A stretch of 64,000 bases of DNA from Antarcticimicrobium sp040365005 (GTDB taxonomy: Bacteria > Pseudomonadota > Alphaproteobacteria > Rhodobacterales > Rhodobacteraceae), in the NCBI RefSeq assembly GCF_040365005.1, contig NZ_BAABWV010000004.1, positions 186,001 to 250,000 on the forward strand. Reading direction: 5' to 3'. The notes beneath the pieces were generated by a model, which saw nothing but the letters and a program-made list of their open reading frames with translations, did no database searches and was not told where the DNA came from. How positions within the stretch are numbered: the first letter of the stretch is position 1; every line of letters starts with the position of its first letter. The translations under genes were made by a program, and so were the position numbers. This document shows positions 8,708 through 16,531 of the stretch, in pieces.

Positions 8708-9265
8708 TCATTCCGCCCAGAGGTCCGGCCTGTCAAGCGCCGGCGCGCAGCCCAGCCTCGCGCCGGCGATCCTGTCCAACGCATCCGGCGACAGAGCCCG
8801 CACCATCCAGGCGTCGGCCTGCGCGGTCGGGATGGGATAGGGCGCGGAAACGGTCCGGCAGGGCCGGAACCCGTACCGGGGATAATAGCCCGGATGCCCC
8901 AGCACGAAGACCAGGTCGCAGCCCTGATCGCGCAACCGGGTCAGCCCCTCGCGGATCAGCCGGCCACCGATGCCCTGCCCCTGCGCCTTCGGGTGGACGG
9001 CGAGTGGCGACAGCAGGGCGGCCATGATCCCGCCTGGATCGGGGGCGAGCGTGGCCCTGGTGAACAGGATATGTCCCAAGGGGTGACCGTCGCGCCGAGC
9101 CAGCAGCGACAGGCGCGGCTGCGCGGAGGCGTCGTCCAGCAGGACAGCAACCAGATCCGCGATCAGCTGCCCCTCCCCCGGCCCGAAGGCAGCGCTGTGA
9201 AGATCCAGCACCGCCGCATGGTCCGCCGGTCGGGTCGGGCGAATGGACAGGGGGCGCCCCGTCAT
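8708..9265 (-). CDS. GNAT-family N-acetyltransferase
   Basis: A 185-residue protein of the GNAT fold. Its N-terminal IRPTRPADHAAVLDLHSAAFG is the usual beta1-alpha1 region. The acetyl-CoA motif A is LSPLAVHPKAQGQGIGGRLI (about residues 83-102), followed by VLGHPGYYPRYGFRPC, typical of the YhbS-like subgroup. The substrate is unknown. It lies 9 bases downstream of moaE on the same strand, probably as the last gene of the uvrC-pgsA-moaD-moaE block. Confidence 0.88.
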   Translation of the reverse strand: MTGRPLSIRPTRPADHAAVLDLHSAAFGPGEGQLIADLVAVLLDDASAQPRLSLLARRDGHPLGHILFTRATLAPDPGGIMAALLSPLAVHPKAQGQGIGGRLIREGLTRLRDQGCDLVFVLGHPGYYPRYGFRPCRTVSAPYPIPTAQADAWMVRALSPDALDRIAGARLGCAPALDRPDLWAE

Positions 9266-9274
9266 TGCCCCCCC

Positions 9275-9718
9275 TCACCAGCGGTCGAGGGCGTCTTCGT
9301 CCTCGGCCTTGGCCGCGACCCATTCGGCCCCGCCGGCGGCGATTTCCTTTTTCCAGAACGGCGCGCGGGATTTCAGGTAATCCATCAGGTATTCGGCGGC
9401 CTCGAAGGCATGGGTGCGATGCGGCGCAGCGGTGGCGACCATCATGATCATCTCACCCGGCCGCAACCGCCCGTGGCGGTGGATCACCAGCACATCGCAA
9501 AGCGCCCAGCGGTGCGCCGCCTCTTCGGCGATGGCGGTGATCGCCTTTTCGGTCATGCCCGGGTAATGCTCGATCTCCATCGCCTCGAGCCCGCCTTGCG
9601 GCAGGTCCCGCACCACGCCGGTAAAGGTGACGACGGCACCGGCCCCGGTGACGCCCGCGGCGAAACCGTTGGCCTCGGCCCCCAGGTCGAACGGCGCGCT
9701 CTGGACCGAAACACGCAT
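9275..9718 (-). CDS. moaE: Molybdopterin synthase catalytic subunit MoaE
   Basis: Together with thiocarboxylated MoaD, it inserts two sulfurs into precursor Z (cPMP) to form molybdopterin in the cytosol. The 147-residue protein shows the MoaE core: GAVVTFTGVVRD (about residues 27-38), IEHYPGMTEKAI, then HRHGRLRPGE (about 79-88) and HAFEAAEYLMDYLKSRAPFW with the catalytic Lys pair following. It lies 3 bases after moaD, so the two are coupled. Confidence 0.96.
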   Translation of the reverse strand: MRVSVQSAPFDLGAEANGFAAGVTGAGAVVTFTGVVRDLPQGGLEAMEIEHYPGMTEKAITAIAEEAAHRWALCDVLVIHRHGRLRPGEMIMMVATAAPHRTHAFEAAEYLMDYLKSRAPFWKKEIAAGGAEWVAAKAEDEDALDRW

Positions 9719-9721
9719 GGC

Positions 9722-9967
9722 TCAGCCGCCCGTCATCGGGGGAAAGAACGCCACCTCGCGCACGCCGGCCAACGGCGCGTCGAAATCCGACAGTTCCTGG
9801 TCCAGCGCCACGCGCAGCGCCGCAAGATCGGCAAAGGCGGCGGCGTAGCGGTCTTCCCGCGCGCTCAGCTCATTGACCAGATCCGAGACTGTGGCCGCCC
9901 CGGTTTCGACCGTCTCGCGCGGCAGCCCGATGCGTTCACGCACCCAGGCGAAATAGAGAACATCCAT
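9722..9967 (-). CDS. moaD: Molybdopterin synthase sulfur-carrier subunit MoaD
   Basis: An 81-residue ubiquitin-like protein ending in the diagnostic Gly-Gly (PPMTGG), which becomes a thiocarboxylate for transfer to precursor Z. The N-terminus MDVLYFAWVRERIG is typical of MoaD. Its start overlaps the final base of pgsA, and moaE follows, giving the conserved alphaproteobacterial order pgsA-moaD-moaE. Confidence 0.96.
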   Translation of the reverse strand: MDVLYFAWVRERIGLPRETVETGAATVSDLVNELSAREDRYAAAFADLAALRVALDQELSDFDAPLAGVREVAFFPPMTGG

Positions 9968-10638
9968 CAGCGCGTCTCCCTCAGATGCGGCAATGCCTTA
10001 CGTAGGTAGTCGGCGCCGGTGATCAACGTCAGCGCCGCCGCGATCCACAACAGCCAAAGCCCCAGCCGCCCGGACCAGACCATGCCATCATACATCAGGC
10101 GCAGCCCGTACAGGTCCTCGGTCTCGCCGTTCAGGACCTGCTGCAACAGCGCCTCGTCCATGCCCCAGGACTTCATCACCAGATGATGCTCGAAAATCCC
10201 CTGCGAGAACAGGGTGGCGATGGCGATCATCTGGGCGGTGGTCTTCCATTTGGCCAGCTTCGTCACCTTGAGCGTGCCGGCGGTGTCGCCCAAGTACTCG
10301 CGCAGGCCGGAAACGAAGACCTCGCGGAACAGGATCACGGTGGCCGGAAGCACCAGCCACGGGGTCCAGTGTTCGGCAGCATAGCCCACCAGGATCATCA
10401 GCGCGATCACAACCATCGCCTTGTCGGCAATCGGATCGAGCATCGCCCCCATCTTGGTTTCCTGTTTCCAGGCCCGCGCCAGGTAACCGTCGAACCAATC
10501 GGTCGCCGCCGCGCCGACGAAGAGCACGAGGGCGTACCAGTCGGCATAGGGGCGCGAAAAATAAAGGAACATGACGGCCAGTCCGGGGGCCGCCAGAAGC
10601 CGAAGCAGGGTCAGGATATTGGGCAGGTTCCAACGCAT
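9967..10638 (-). CDS. pgsA: CDP-diacylglycerol-glycerol-3-phosphate 3-phosphatidyltransferase
   Basis: Membrane enzyme making phosphatidylglycerophosphate, the precursor of phosphatidylglycerol and cardiolipin. The 223 residues contain the CDP-alcohol phosphotransferase motif, split here as ATDWFDGYLAR (about residues 43-53) and GAMLDPIADK (about 61-70). It opens with NILTLLRLLAAP and has five or so hydrophobic segments, with two near the C-terminus. It lies downstream of uvrC and overlaps moaD by one base. Confidence 0.96.
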   Translation of the reverse strand: MRWNLPNILTLLRLLAAPGLAVMFLYFSRPYADWYALVLFVGAAATDWFDGYLARAWKQETKMGAMLDPIADKAMVVIALMILVGYAAEHWTPWLVLPATVILFREVFVSGLREYLGDTAGTLKVTKLAKWKTTAQMIAIATLFSQGIFEHHLVMKSWGMDEALLQQVLNGETEDLYGLRLMYDGMVWSGRLGLWLLWIAAALTLITGADYLRKALPHLRETR

Positions 10639-10707
10639 GTCCGGACCCTATACCGGAGGTCTGGGATGTAAAAGCGGGGCGCAGCAGAAATCTGCCCGTT
10701 CCGGACC

Positions 10708-10743
10708 GATGCCTCCGGCGGGAGTATTTGCAAAGAGAAGAAG
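10708..10743. repeat. Roseobacter-type intergenic motif between uvrC and pgsA
   Basis: The stretch contains GCCTCCGGCGGGAGTATTTG followed by an A/G-rich CAAAGAGAAGAAG tail, and CTCC-GGCG-GGAG can form a small hairpin. From memory, this CCTCCGGCGGGAGTATTT motif recurs in many Rhodobacteraceae intergenic regions after coding genes. Only this one copy was noticed in the window. It lies in the 115-base gap between the uvrC stop and the pgsA start. Confidence 0.5.
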
Positions 10744-10754
10744 CCGGCCGGCGG

Positions 10755-12632
10755 TCAGCCGTTCTCGTGGAAAAAGCCGTAGATCTTCTCGGCCAGCGAG
10801 TCCGAGATCCCCTCGACCGCCTTGAGATCGGCGAGGTTGGCGCGGCTGACCGCTTTGGCGGACCCGAAATGGGCCAGCAGAGCGCGTTTGCGGGTGGCCC
10901 CGACCCCGGCGATATCGTCAAGCGGGGTGGCCCCGACCGCCTTGGCCCGCTTGGCCCGGTGGGTGCCGATGGCAAAGCGGTGCGCCTCGTCGCGCAGGCG
11001 CTGGACGAAGTAGAGCACCGGATCGTTCATCCGCAGGGCAAAGGGGCGCTGGCCGGGGCGATGGAATTCTTCTTTCCCGTGGTCCCGGTCGACCCCCTTG
11101 GCGACCCCGACCATCGGGATGTCCTCGACCCCGTGCTCCTCCATGATCTCGCGCACGGCGCTGACCTGCCCGGCGCCGCCGTCGATCAGCAGCAGGTCGG
11201 GCCAGAGCCCCTTGTTGCGGTCGGGATCCTCTTTCAACAGGCGGGAAAAGCGACGTGTCAGCACCTCTTTCATCATGCCGAAATCATCGCCCGGGGTCAG
11301 GTTGTCGCCGCGGATGTTGAACTTGCGGTAGCTGTTCTTCATGAACCCGTCGGGGCCGGCCACGATCATGCCGCCGACCGCGTTGGTGCCCTGGATGTGC
11401 GAGTTGTCGTAGACCTCGATCCGCTGCGGCGGGCCGTCCAGCCCGAAGGCCTCGGCCAACCCCTGCAACAGCTTGGTCTGGGTGGCTCTCTCGGCCATGC
11501 GGCGGGCCAGACTTTCACGCGCGTTGCGCAGGGCACCCGAGACCAGCTCGGCCTTTTCGCCGCGCTGGGGGACCAGGATCTCGACCTTGCGGCCGGCCTT
11601 TTCCGACAGCGCCTCGGTCATCAGGTCGGCGTTCTCGATCGCGTCGGAGAGGATCAGTTGACGCGGCGGTTCCTTGTTGTCGTAGAACTGGCCGAGAAAG
11701 GCCTCCATCGCCTCGGCCGGGGACACATCGGCACCGACGCGCGGATAGAAATCGCGGTTGCCCCAGTTCTGGTTGGCGCGGATGAAGAACACCTGCACGC
11801 AGGCCTGTCCGCCCTCCATGTGCAGCGCGATCACGTCGGCCTCGGAAACGCCGCGCGGGTTGATGCCCTGCGCCGTCTGCACGCTGGTCAGCGCACGGAT
11901 GCGATCACGCAGCGCGGCGGCGCGTTCGAATTCCATCGCGTCCGAGGCCGCCTGCATCTGTTCGGCAAGCTCCTCCTGCACGCGGGTCGAGCGACCGGAG
12001 AGGAACCGTTCGGCATCGCGGACGCTTTCGGCGTAATCCGCCTGCGCAATCAGCCCGACGCAGGGGCCGGAACAGCGCTTGATCTGGTACAACAGGCAGG
12101 GCCGCGTGCGGCTTTCGAACATCGCGTCGGTGCAGTTGCGCAGCAGGAATGCCTTTTGCAGCTGGTTCAGCGTGCGGTTCACCGCCCCCGCGCTGGCAAA
12201 GGGGCCGAAATAGCTGCCCTTCTCCTTTTTCGCGCCGCGATGCTTCTTGATCTGGGGAAAGGCGTGGTCCTTGGCGACGAGGATATTGGGAAAGCTTTTG
12301 TCGTCGCGCAGCAGTACGTTGTATTTCGGCTTGAGCTGCTTGATCAGGTTCTGTTCCAGCAGCAGCGCCTCGGTCTCGGTGCGCGTGGTCAGGAACATCA
12401 TCGAGGCGGTCTCGCGGATCATCCGGGCAATGCGCGGGGTGTGACCGGTGGGCCGGGCATAGCTGGAGACGCGGGCGCGCAGGTTGCGCGCCTTGCCGAC
12501 GTAGAGAATCCGCGCCTGGGCATCGAGCATCCGATACACCCCCGGCGACCCGTCGAGGGTTTTCAGATAGCCCTGGATGCAGGCATGACCGGTCTGGCGC
12601 GGCTGGTCGGCGGTGTCGGTCGACTCGCTCAT
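10755..12632 (-). CDS. uvrC: Excinuclease ABC subunit C
   Basis: Nuclease subunit of UvrABC nucleotide-excision repair, making both incisions around a lesion. The 625 residues show the N-terminal GIY-YIG nuclease (GVYRMLDAQARILYVGKA, about 31-48), a UVR motif (about 210-245, EQMQAASDAMEFERAAALRD), an RNase H-like nuclease (VYDNSHIQGTNAVGGMIV, about 395-412, then LLLIDGGAGQV) and C-terminal helix-hairpin-helix repeats (IAGVGATRKRALL and LADLKAVEGISDSLAEKIYG). The ATG at 12632 gives an N-terminal lead of about 20 residues; no strong ribosome binding site is visible before it. Confidence 0.97.
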   Translation of the reverse strand: MSESTDTADQPRQTGHACIQGYLKTLDGSPGVYRMLDAQARILYVGKARNLRARVSSYARPTGHTPRIARMIRETASMMFLTTRTETEALLLEQNLIKQLKPKYNVLLRDDKSFPNILVAKDHAFPQIKKHRGAKKEKGSYFGPFASAGAVNRTLNQLQKAFLLRNCTDAMFESRTRPCLLYQIKRCSGPCVGLIAQADYAESVRDAERFLSGRSTRVQEELAEQMQAASDAMEFERAAALRDRIRALTSVQTAQGINPRGVSEADVIALHMEGGQACVQVFFIRANQNWGNRDFYPRVGADVSPAEAMEAFLGQFYDNKEPPRQLILSDAIENADLMTEALSEKAGRKVEILVPQRGEKAELVSGALRNARESLARRMAERATQTKLLQGLAEAFGLDGPPQRIEVYDNSHIQGTNAVGGMIVAGPDGFMKNSYRKFNIRGDNLTPGDDFGMMKEVLTRRFSRLLKEDPDRNKGLWPDLLLIDGGAGQVSAVREIMEEHGVEDIPMVGVAKGVDRDHGKEEFHRPGQRPFALRMNDPVLYFVQRLRDEAHRFAIGTHRAKRAKAVGATPLDDIAGVGATRKRALLAHFGSAKAVSRANLADLKAVEGISDSLAEKIYGFFHENG

Positions 12633-12922
12633 GTTACAGAATTATGATTCTCCGTCCGGGGCTGCAATGCTGCCGGCTCGCTTTCAAGGGCAAACAAATC
12701 CACCGAACCTGTGGACAAGTCTGAAGATAACTTCAAGGCAACGCGAAAATTTCGTTGTTCCATGGGCGGTTCGTTGATTTGCCTAAAATTTAGGCAGTTT
12801 ATCAAGGTGCTGAAATAACTTGATATTTTTCTCACATTCCGCCAAGTGAATGAAATATAAAGCGTTTTCCTGACGCCACAGTCACGCGGCCGTGACCAGT
12901 GCAAAACTCTCGAGGCACGCGT
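12633..12922. other. AT-richer, palindrome-rich intergenic region upstream of uvrC
   Basis: These 290 bases lie between the stop of the SDR gene and the uvrC start (both on the minus strand) and should hold the uvrC promoter. Composition drops visibly in AT from about 12715 to 12870. Several dyads occur: TGAAG/CTTCA at 12722-12735, CGAAAATTTCG at 12744-12754, the perfect 17-mer TGCCTAAAATTTAGGCA at 12780-12796, and TATCAAG/CTTGATA at 12800-12825 followed by TTTTT. The last could be a terminator of an unseen short plus-strand transcript. No protein-coding gene is convincing here. Confidence 0.5.
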
Positions 12923-13702
12923 TCATTCCACCCCCAGGACATCCGGGGTCTGCCACCCCAGGTGTTGCCCCCCATCAATGCAGAGCAACTGGCCGGTCAC
13001 CGCGGGTGCGTCCAGAAAGTACCCCAGCGCGGCGGTGATATCGTCGCAATTGGCCCCACGCCCGGCGATCGTGTTGGCCCGCTGGGCGGCAAAATGGGCG
13101 TCGGATTGGCGATGGCCCTGAAGGGTGGGACCCGGCCCGATCGCGTTGACGCGGATCGCCGGGGCCAGCGCCTGGGCGGTGGTACGGGTCATCGCCCAGA
13201 GCCCCATCTTGGCGATGGTATAGGTCATGAACTCCGGCGTCAGCTTGCGCACGCGCTGGTCGATCATGTTCACGATCAGACCGGTCGCCAGCGGCTCGCC
13301 CGCGGCGTCCCGCGTCGGTTCCAACCCCTGCGCCGCCATCGCCTGGGTCAGCACGAAAGGGGCGCGCAGGTTGCTTTCCATGTGCCTGTCCCAGCTTTCG
13401 CGGGTGGCGGTGGACACGGTGTCATACTCGAAGATCGAGGCGTTGTTGACCAAACAGGTGATCGGACCGCCCAGCGCCTCGGCCGCCGTCGGCAGCAGCT
13501 CGGTGGTCTGTTCCTCGTGCAGGAGATCCGCCGACAGCGTTACCGCGTTTCGGCCCAGCACGCGGATCTCGGCGGCGGTCTGCTCGGCCCCCTCGCGCGA
13601 TCGGGCATAATGCACCGCGACATCGTGGCCACGCCGCGCCAGATAAAGCGCCATGGCCCGACCCAGCCGCATCCCGGCCCCCGTGACAAGACAGCGTGAC
13701 AT
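12923..13702 (-). CDS. SDR oxidoreductase, FolM/pteridine-reductase-like
   Basis: A 259-residue short-chain dehydrogenase. The NADP(H) motif is TGAGMRLGRAMA (about residues 7-18); the TGxxxRxG form with Arg is typical of pteridine reductases and FolM. Further marks are LVNNASIFEYD (about 84-94), NMIDQR (about 143-148) and the catalytic YTIAK (about 158-162). The likely role is reduction of dihydropterins (dihydrofolate or dihydromonapterin). It is the last gene before the uvrC leader and shares the minus strand. The general SDR call is certain; the pterin substrate is inferred from motifs. Confidence 0.85.
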   Translation of the reverse strand: MSRCLVTGAGMRLGRAMALYLARRGHDVAVHYARSREGAEQTAAEIRVLGRNAVTLSADLLHEEQTTELLPTAAEALGGPITCLVNNASIFEYDTVSTATRESWDRHMESNLRAPFVLTQAMAAQGLEPTRDAAGEPLATGLIVNMIDQRVRKLTPEFMTYTIAKMGLWAMTRTTAQALAPAIRVNAIGPGPTLQGHRQSDAHFAAQRANTIAGRGANCDDITAALGYFLDAPAVTGQLLCIDGGQHLGWQTPDVLGVE

Positions 13703-13732
13703 CGCGTTGCCCCCGTTCCCCAGCGCGGCAGG

Positions 13733-14695
13733 CTACATCAGCACTGCGGCGATATAGACGATATATAAAGCACTCAGCCCGAAGCCCCACAACCGGGTTA
13801 TGTCGCGGCGGAAGAACACGAAAGGCACCAGCAAGAGCGACGCGCCCAGCATCACCCAGAGATCGAAGCGCAGGAACTCCGGATCGACCGGGATCGGCCC
13901 GAACAGCGTGGCAAGCCCGATGATCGCAAGCAGGTTGAACATGTTCGACCCGATCACGTTGCCCAGCGCCACGTCGGCCTGGCGACGCAGCGCCGCCATC
14001 ACCGTTGTCGCCAGTTCCGGCAGAGAGGTGCCCAGCGCCACCAGCGTGAGTCCGATCACCGTGTCACTGACGCCATAGGTGCGGGCGATGATCGTGGCAT
14101 TCTCGACCAGCAGGTTGGCGCCCAGCGGCAGCCCGATCAGCCCCAGCCCGATATAGATGCCGATGCGCCAGAACGGCATGTTCGGATCGGCATCCTCCAG
14201 CGCCTCGAGAAGCTCTTCGGCCTCCTGTTCCTTTTGCCCATTGCGCCGATGGCTCAGGGCATCGCGGAGCTGGTCCCACAGAACCAGCGCCAGAACCAGC
14301 AGCAGCAGCAGCCCGGTCCACAGCGTGAAGTCGCCCAGCATCGCCAGGGCGATGAACAGGATCGAGGCCGCAAGCATGAAGAGATAGGTTTTCCGGCTGT
14401 CGCATTCGCTGGTGTGCATGCGGGCAAGGATTGCCGGGATACCCAGCACCAGCAGGATGTTCGCCGTGTTCGATCCCACCACGTTGCCCAGCGCGATGCC
14501 CGGCGCGTGATCCAGCACGGCCCGGATCGAGATCAGAAGTTCGGGCGCCGAGGTGCCGAAGGCCACGATCGTCAGGCTGACGATCAGCGCCGGCACCCCC
14601 AGCCGCAGGCTGAGGTTGACCGCGCCACGTACCAGAGAGTCGCCCGCCAACAGAAGAATGACCAGACCCAGCCCGACCAGAATCCAAGGCATCAT
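13733..14695 (-). CDS. Calcium/sodium antiporter (CaCA family, YrbG-like)
   Basis: A 320-residue inner-membrane cation exchanger with the duplicated alpha-repeats of the family. The first is FGTSAPELLIS followed by GNVVGSNTANILLVLG (about residues 40-78). The second is LGTSLPELATTV followed by GNVIGSNMFNLLAIIG (about 205-245). About ten hydrophobic segments are split by an acidic cytosolic loop (EEAEELLEALEDADP-like). The ATG at 14695 overlaps the stop of the small zinc-ribbon gene, so it is the third gene of an S49 protease/zinc-ribbon/antiporter operon. Confidence 0.92.
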   Translation of the reverse strand: MMPWILVGLGLVILLLAGDSLVRGAVNLSLRLGVPALIVSLTIVAFGTSAPELLISIRAVLDHAPGIALGNVVGSNTANILLVLGIPAILARMHTSECDSRKTYLFMLAASILFIALAMLGDFTLWTGLLLLLVLALVLWDQLRDALSHRRNGQKEQEAEELLEALEDADPNMPFWRIGIYIGLGLIGLPLGANLLVENATIIARTYGVSDTVIGLTLVALGTSLPELATTVMAALRRQADVALGNVIGSNMFNLLAIIGLATLFGPIPVDPEFLRFDLWVMLGASLLLVPFVFFRRDITRLWGFGLSALYIVYIAAVLM

Positions 14696-14865
14696 GAGTG
14701 TCGTCCCTTGTGGCCACAGTCGCACGGTCCCTTGCCGATGCGGAACCGACCGCACCGCGGGCAGCGCGCCGAGGCGATCTTGTCCTGCCCCGGAAATCGC
14801 AATTTTCCGAACATCGCCAGAACCACCATCGCGACGAGGAAGAGAGAAACGATCTTCACAATCAC
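14692..14865 (-). CDS. Small membrane protein with C-terminal zinc ribbon
   Basis: A 57-residue protein starting at a GTG one base after the stop of the S49 protease gene; its TGA overlaps the antiporter ATG. Residues 3-18 form one membrane helix (VKIVSLFLVAMVVLAMFG). The tail carries CPRCGRFRIGKGPCDCG, a CxxC plus CxC pattern able to bind one zinc. Tight coupling on both sides argues that it is real despite its size. No function is known; it may be an accessory of the protease or the transporter. Confidence 0.75.
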   Translation of the reverse strand: MIVKIVSLFLVAMVVLAMFGKLRFPGQDKIASARCPRCGRFRIGKGPCDCGHKGRHS

Positions 14866-14866
14866 G

Positions 14867-15664
14867 TCAGAGGCCAAAACGCGCAAAGGCCGCGCGCTCC
14901 TCGATCCCGAACAGGGCGTCCTGCGCCATCTGCGCGCCGAAGCGCGACCAGACCGGGCGGCGCATGGCATAGCGGCGGAACTGCACCTTTTTCCCGAATT
15001 GCTCCTGCATCCTGGGCTTCAGGTGGCCGATCCCGTCGATCAGCCCCAGCGCCGTGGCCCGTTGGGCGGCCCAGATCTCGCCGGTGAAAAGGTCGGCCTC
15101 GCCGTTCAGCTTGGCGCCCCGGCGTGACTTGACGTGGGCGATGAAATTCTCGTGCAGGTCATCCAGGATGACCCGGAGCCGCGCCACGTCCTCGGGGTTT
15201 TCCGGGCGGAACGGGTCGAGCATGGATTTGGACTCGCCGGCGGTATAGACGCGTCGTTCGACGCCTTGCCGCGCCAGCAGCACATGCGCCCCGAACCCCG
15301 ATGAAATCACCCCGATCGACCCGACGATCGAACTCGCATCGGCCCAGATCTCGTCCGCGGCCACGGCCAGCCAATAGCCACCGGAGGCGGCGAGATCCTC
15401 GACAAAGGCATAGACCGGCACCTTGGTCTCGTCCGACAGGCGGCGGATGCGGGCCGCGATCAGCGAGGATTGCACCGGCGATCCGCCGGGCGAGTTGATC
15501 TCGAGCGCGACGGCGGCCGGCTTGCCGCGGCGAAACGCCCTTTCCAGCAGCGGCGCCAGCGCGGCATCGTTCAGCGTGCTGCGCCCTCCGGTGCCGATCA
15601 TGCCGGTCAGGCGAACCACCGACACCAGTGGCGGGTTCTTGATGAAGGGAAAGCGCAGGTTCAT
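14867..15664 (-). CDS. S49-family signal-peptide peptidase-like protease (SppA/SohB type)
   Basis: A 265-residue ClpP-fold serine protease of family S49. It has VRLTGMIG at the N-terminus, LEINSPGGSPVQS (about residues 59-71), the membrane-proximal LAASGGYWLAVAADEI (about 96-111) and the nucleophile region SSIVGSIGVIS (about 115-125). The usual N-terminal membrane anchor is replaced by a short amphipathic start. The ATG at 15664 (MNLRFPFIKNPP) is preferred over the longer frame. It is the first gene of a three-gene overlapping operon. Confidence 0.88.
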   Translation of the reverse strand: MNLRFPFIKNPPLVSVVRLTGMIGTGGRSTLNDAALAPLLERAFRRGKPAAVALEINSPGGSPVQSSLIAARIRRLSDETKVPVYAFVEDLAASGGYWLAVAADEIWADASSIVGSIGVISSGFGAHVLLARQGVERRVYTAGESKSMLDPFRPENPEDVARLRVILDDLHENFIAHVKSRRGAKLNGEADLFTGEIWAAQRATALGLIDGIGHLKPRMQEQFGKKVQFRRYAMRRPVWSRFGAQMAQDALFGIEERAAFARFGL

Positions 15665-15769
15665 GCAATCCGATGTAGAATGCCCCCCCCGAACAAACAA
15701 GACGCCGGTGCCGCAGAAACATCCTCTACGGGGATTTCACGCCACGTCCGCCCGCAAGACGCGCATCGG

Positions 15770-16531
15770 TCAGTTGCGCAACCGCCAACCGGTCCGGAAA
15801 ATCCACCAGATGACGCAAAGGCACAGGCAGGTAAATCCGCCGATCGCCAACAGACTGAGCCCCACCGGCACGTCGGAGGTATCGAAGAACGCCCAGCGGA
15901 ACCCCGAGATCAGGTAGACCACCGGGTTGAACAGGGTGATGGTCTGCCAGACCGGCGGCAGCATGGAGATCGAGTAGAAGGAGCCGCCAAGGAACACCAG
16001 CGGCGTCACCACCAGCAGCGGCACCAGTTGAAGTTGCTCGAAGTTCCGCGCCCAGATCCCGATGATGAAGCCCATCAGCGCGAAGCTGAGACAGGTAAGA
16101 AGCAGGAACATCACCATCGCCAGGGGGTGCGCGATGCGCAGCTCGACGAAGAACGCGGCGGTGCACAGGATCACCGTGCCGATGAACAGCGCCTTGCTGG
16201 CCGCCGCGCCGACATAGCCCATGACGATTTCCAGGAAACTCACCGGTGCCGACAGCAATTCGTAGACGGTGCCGATGAACTTGGGGAAATAGATCCCGAA
16301 AGAGGCGTTCGAGATCGCCTGCGTCATCACCGACAGCATGATCAGCCCCGGCACGATGAAGGCGCCGTAACTGATGCCCTCGACCTGGTCGATGCGGCTG
16401 CCGATGGCGGTGCCGAACACCACGAAGTACAGCGATGTCGACAGCACCGGCGACAGAAAGCTTTGCAGCAGCGTACGAAAGAACCGCGACATCTCGAAAC
16501 GATAGATGGCGGAGACGGCGCCCCAGTTCAT
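15770..16531 (-). CDS. ABC-2 type transporter permease
   Basis: A 253-residue inner-membrane permease of the NodJ/DrrB/YadH class with six hydrophobic segments. The conserved stretch FVVFGTAIGSRI and the loop NFEQLQLVPLLVVTPLVFLGGSFYSISMLP (in two parts, about residues 150-185) are typical of ABC-2 exporters. Its ATG overlaps the stop of the ATPase gene (ATGA), so it pairs with that gene. The substrate cannot be told from sequence. Confidence 0.9.
   Translation of the reverse strand: MNWGAVSAIYRFEMSRFFRTLLQSFLSPVLSTSLYFVVFGTAIGSRIDQVEGISYGAFIVPGLIMLSVMTQAISNASFGIYFPKFIGTVYELLSAPVSFLEIVMGYVGAAASKALFIGTVILCTAAFFVELRIAHPLAMVMFLLLTCLSFALMGFIIGIWARNFEQLQLVPLLVVTPLVFLGGSFYSISMLPPVWQTITLFNPVVYLISGFRWAFFDTSDVPVGLSLLAIGGFTCLCLCVIWWIFRTGWRLRN

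Noticed and set aside
12629..12904. 91-codon frame overlapping the uvrC start by ATGA
   Set aside because: It has no ribosome binding site, its composition is unlike neighbouring genes, and it runs through several palindromes; treated as regulatory DNA.
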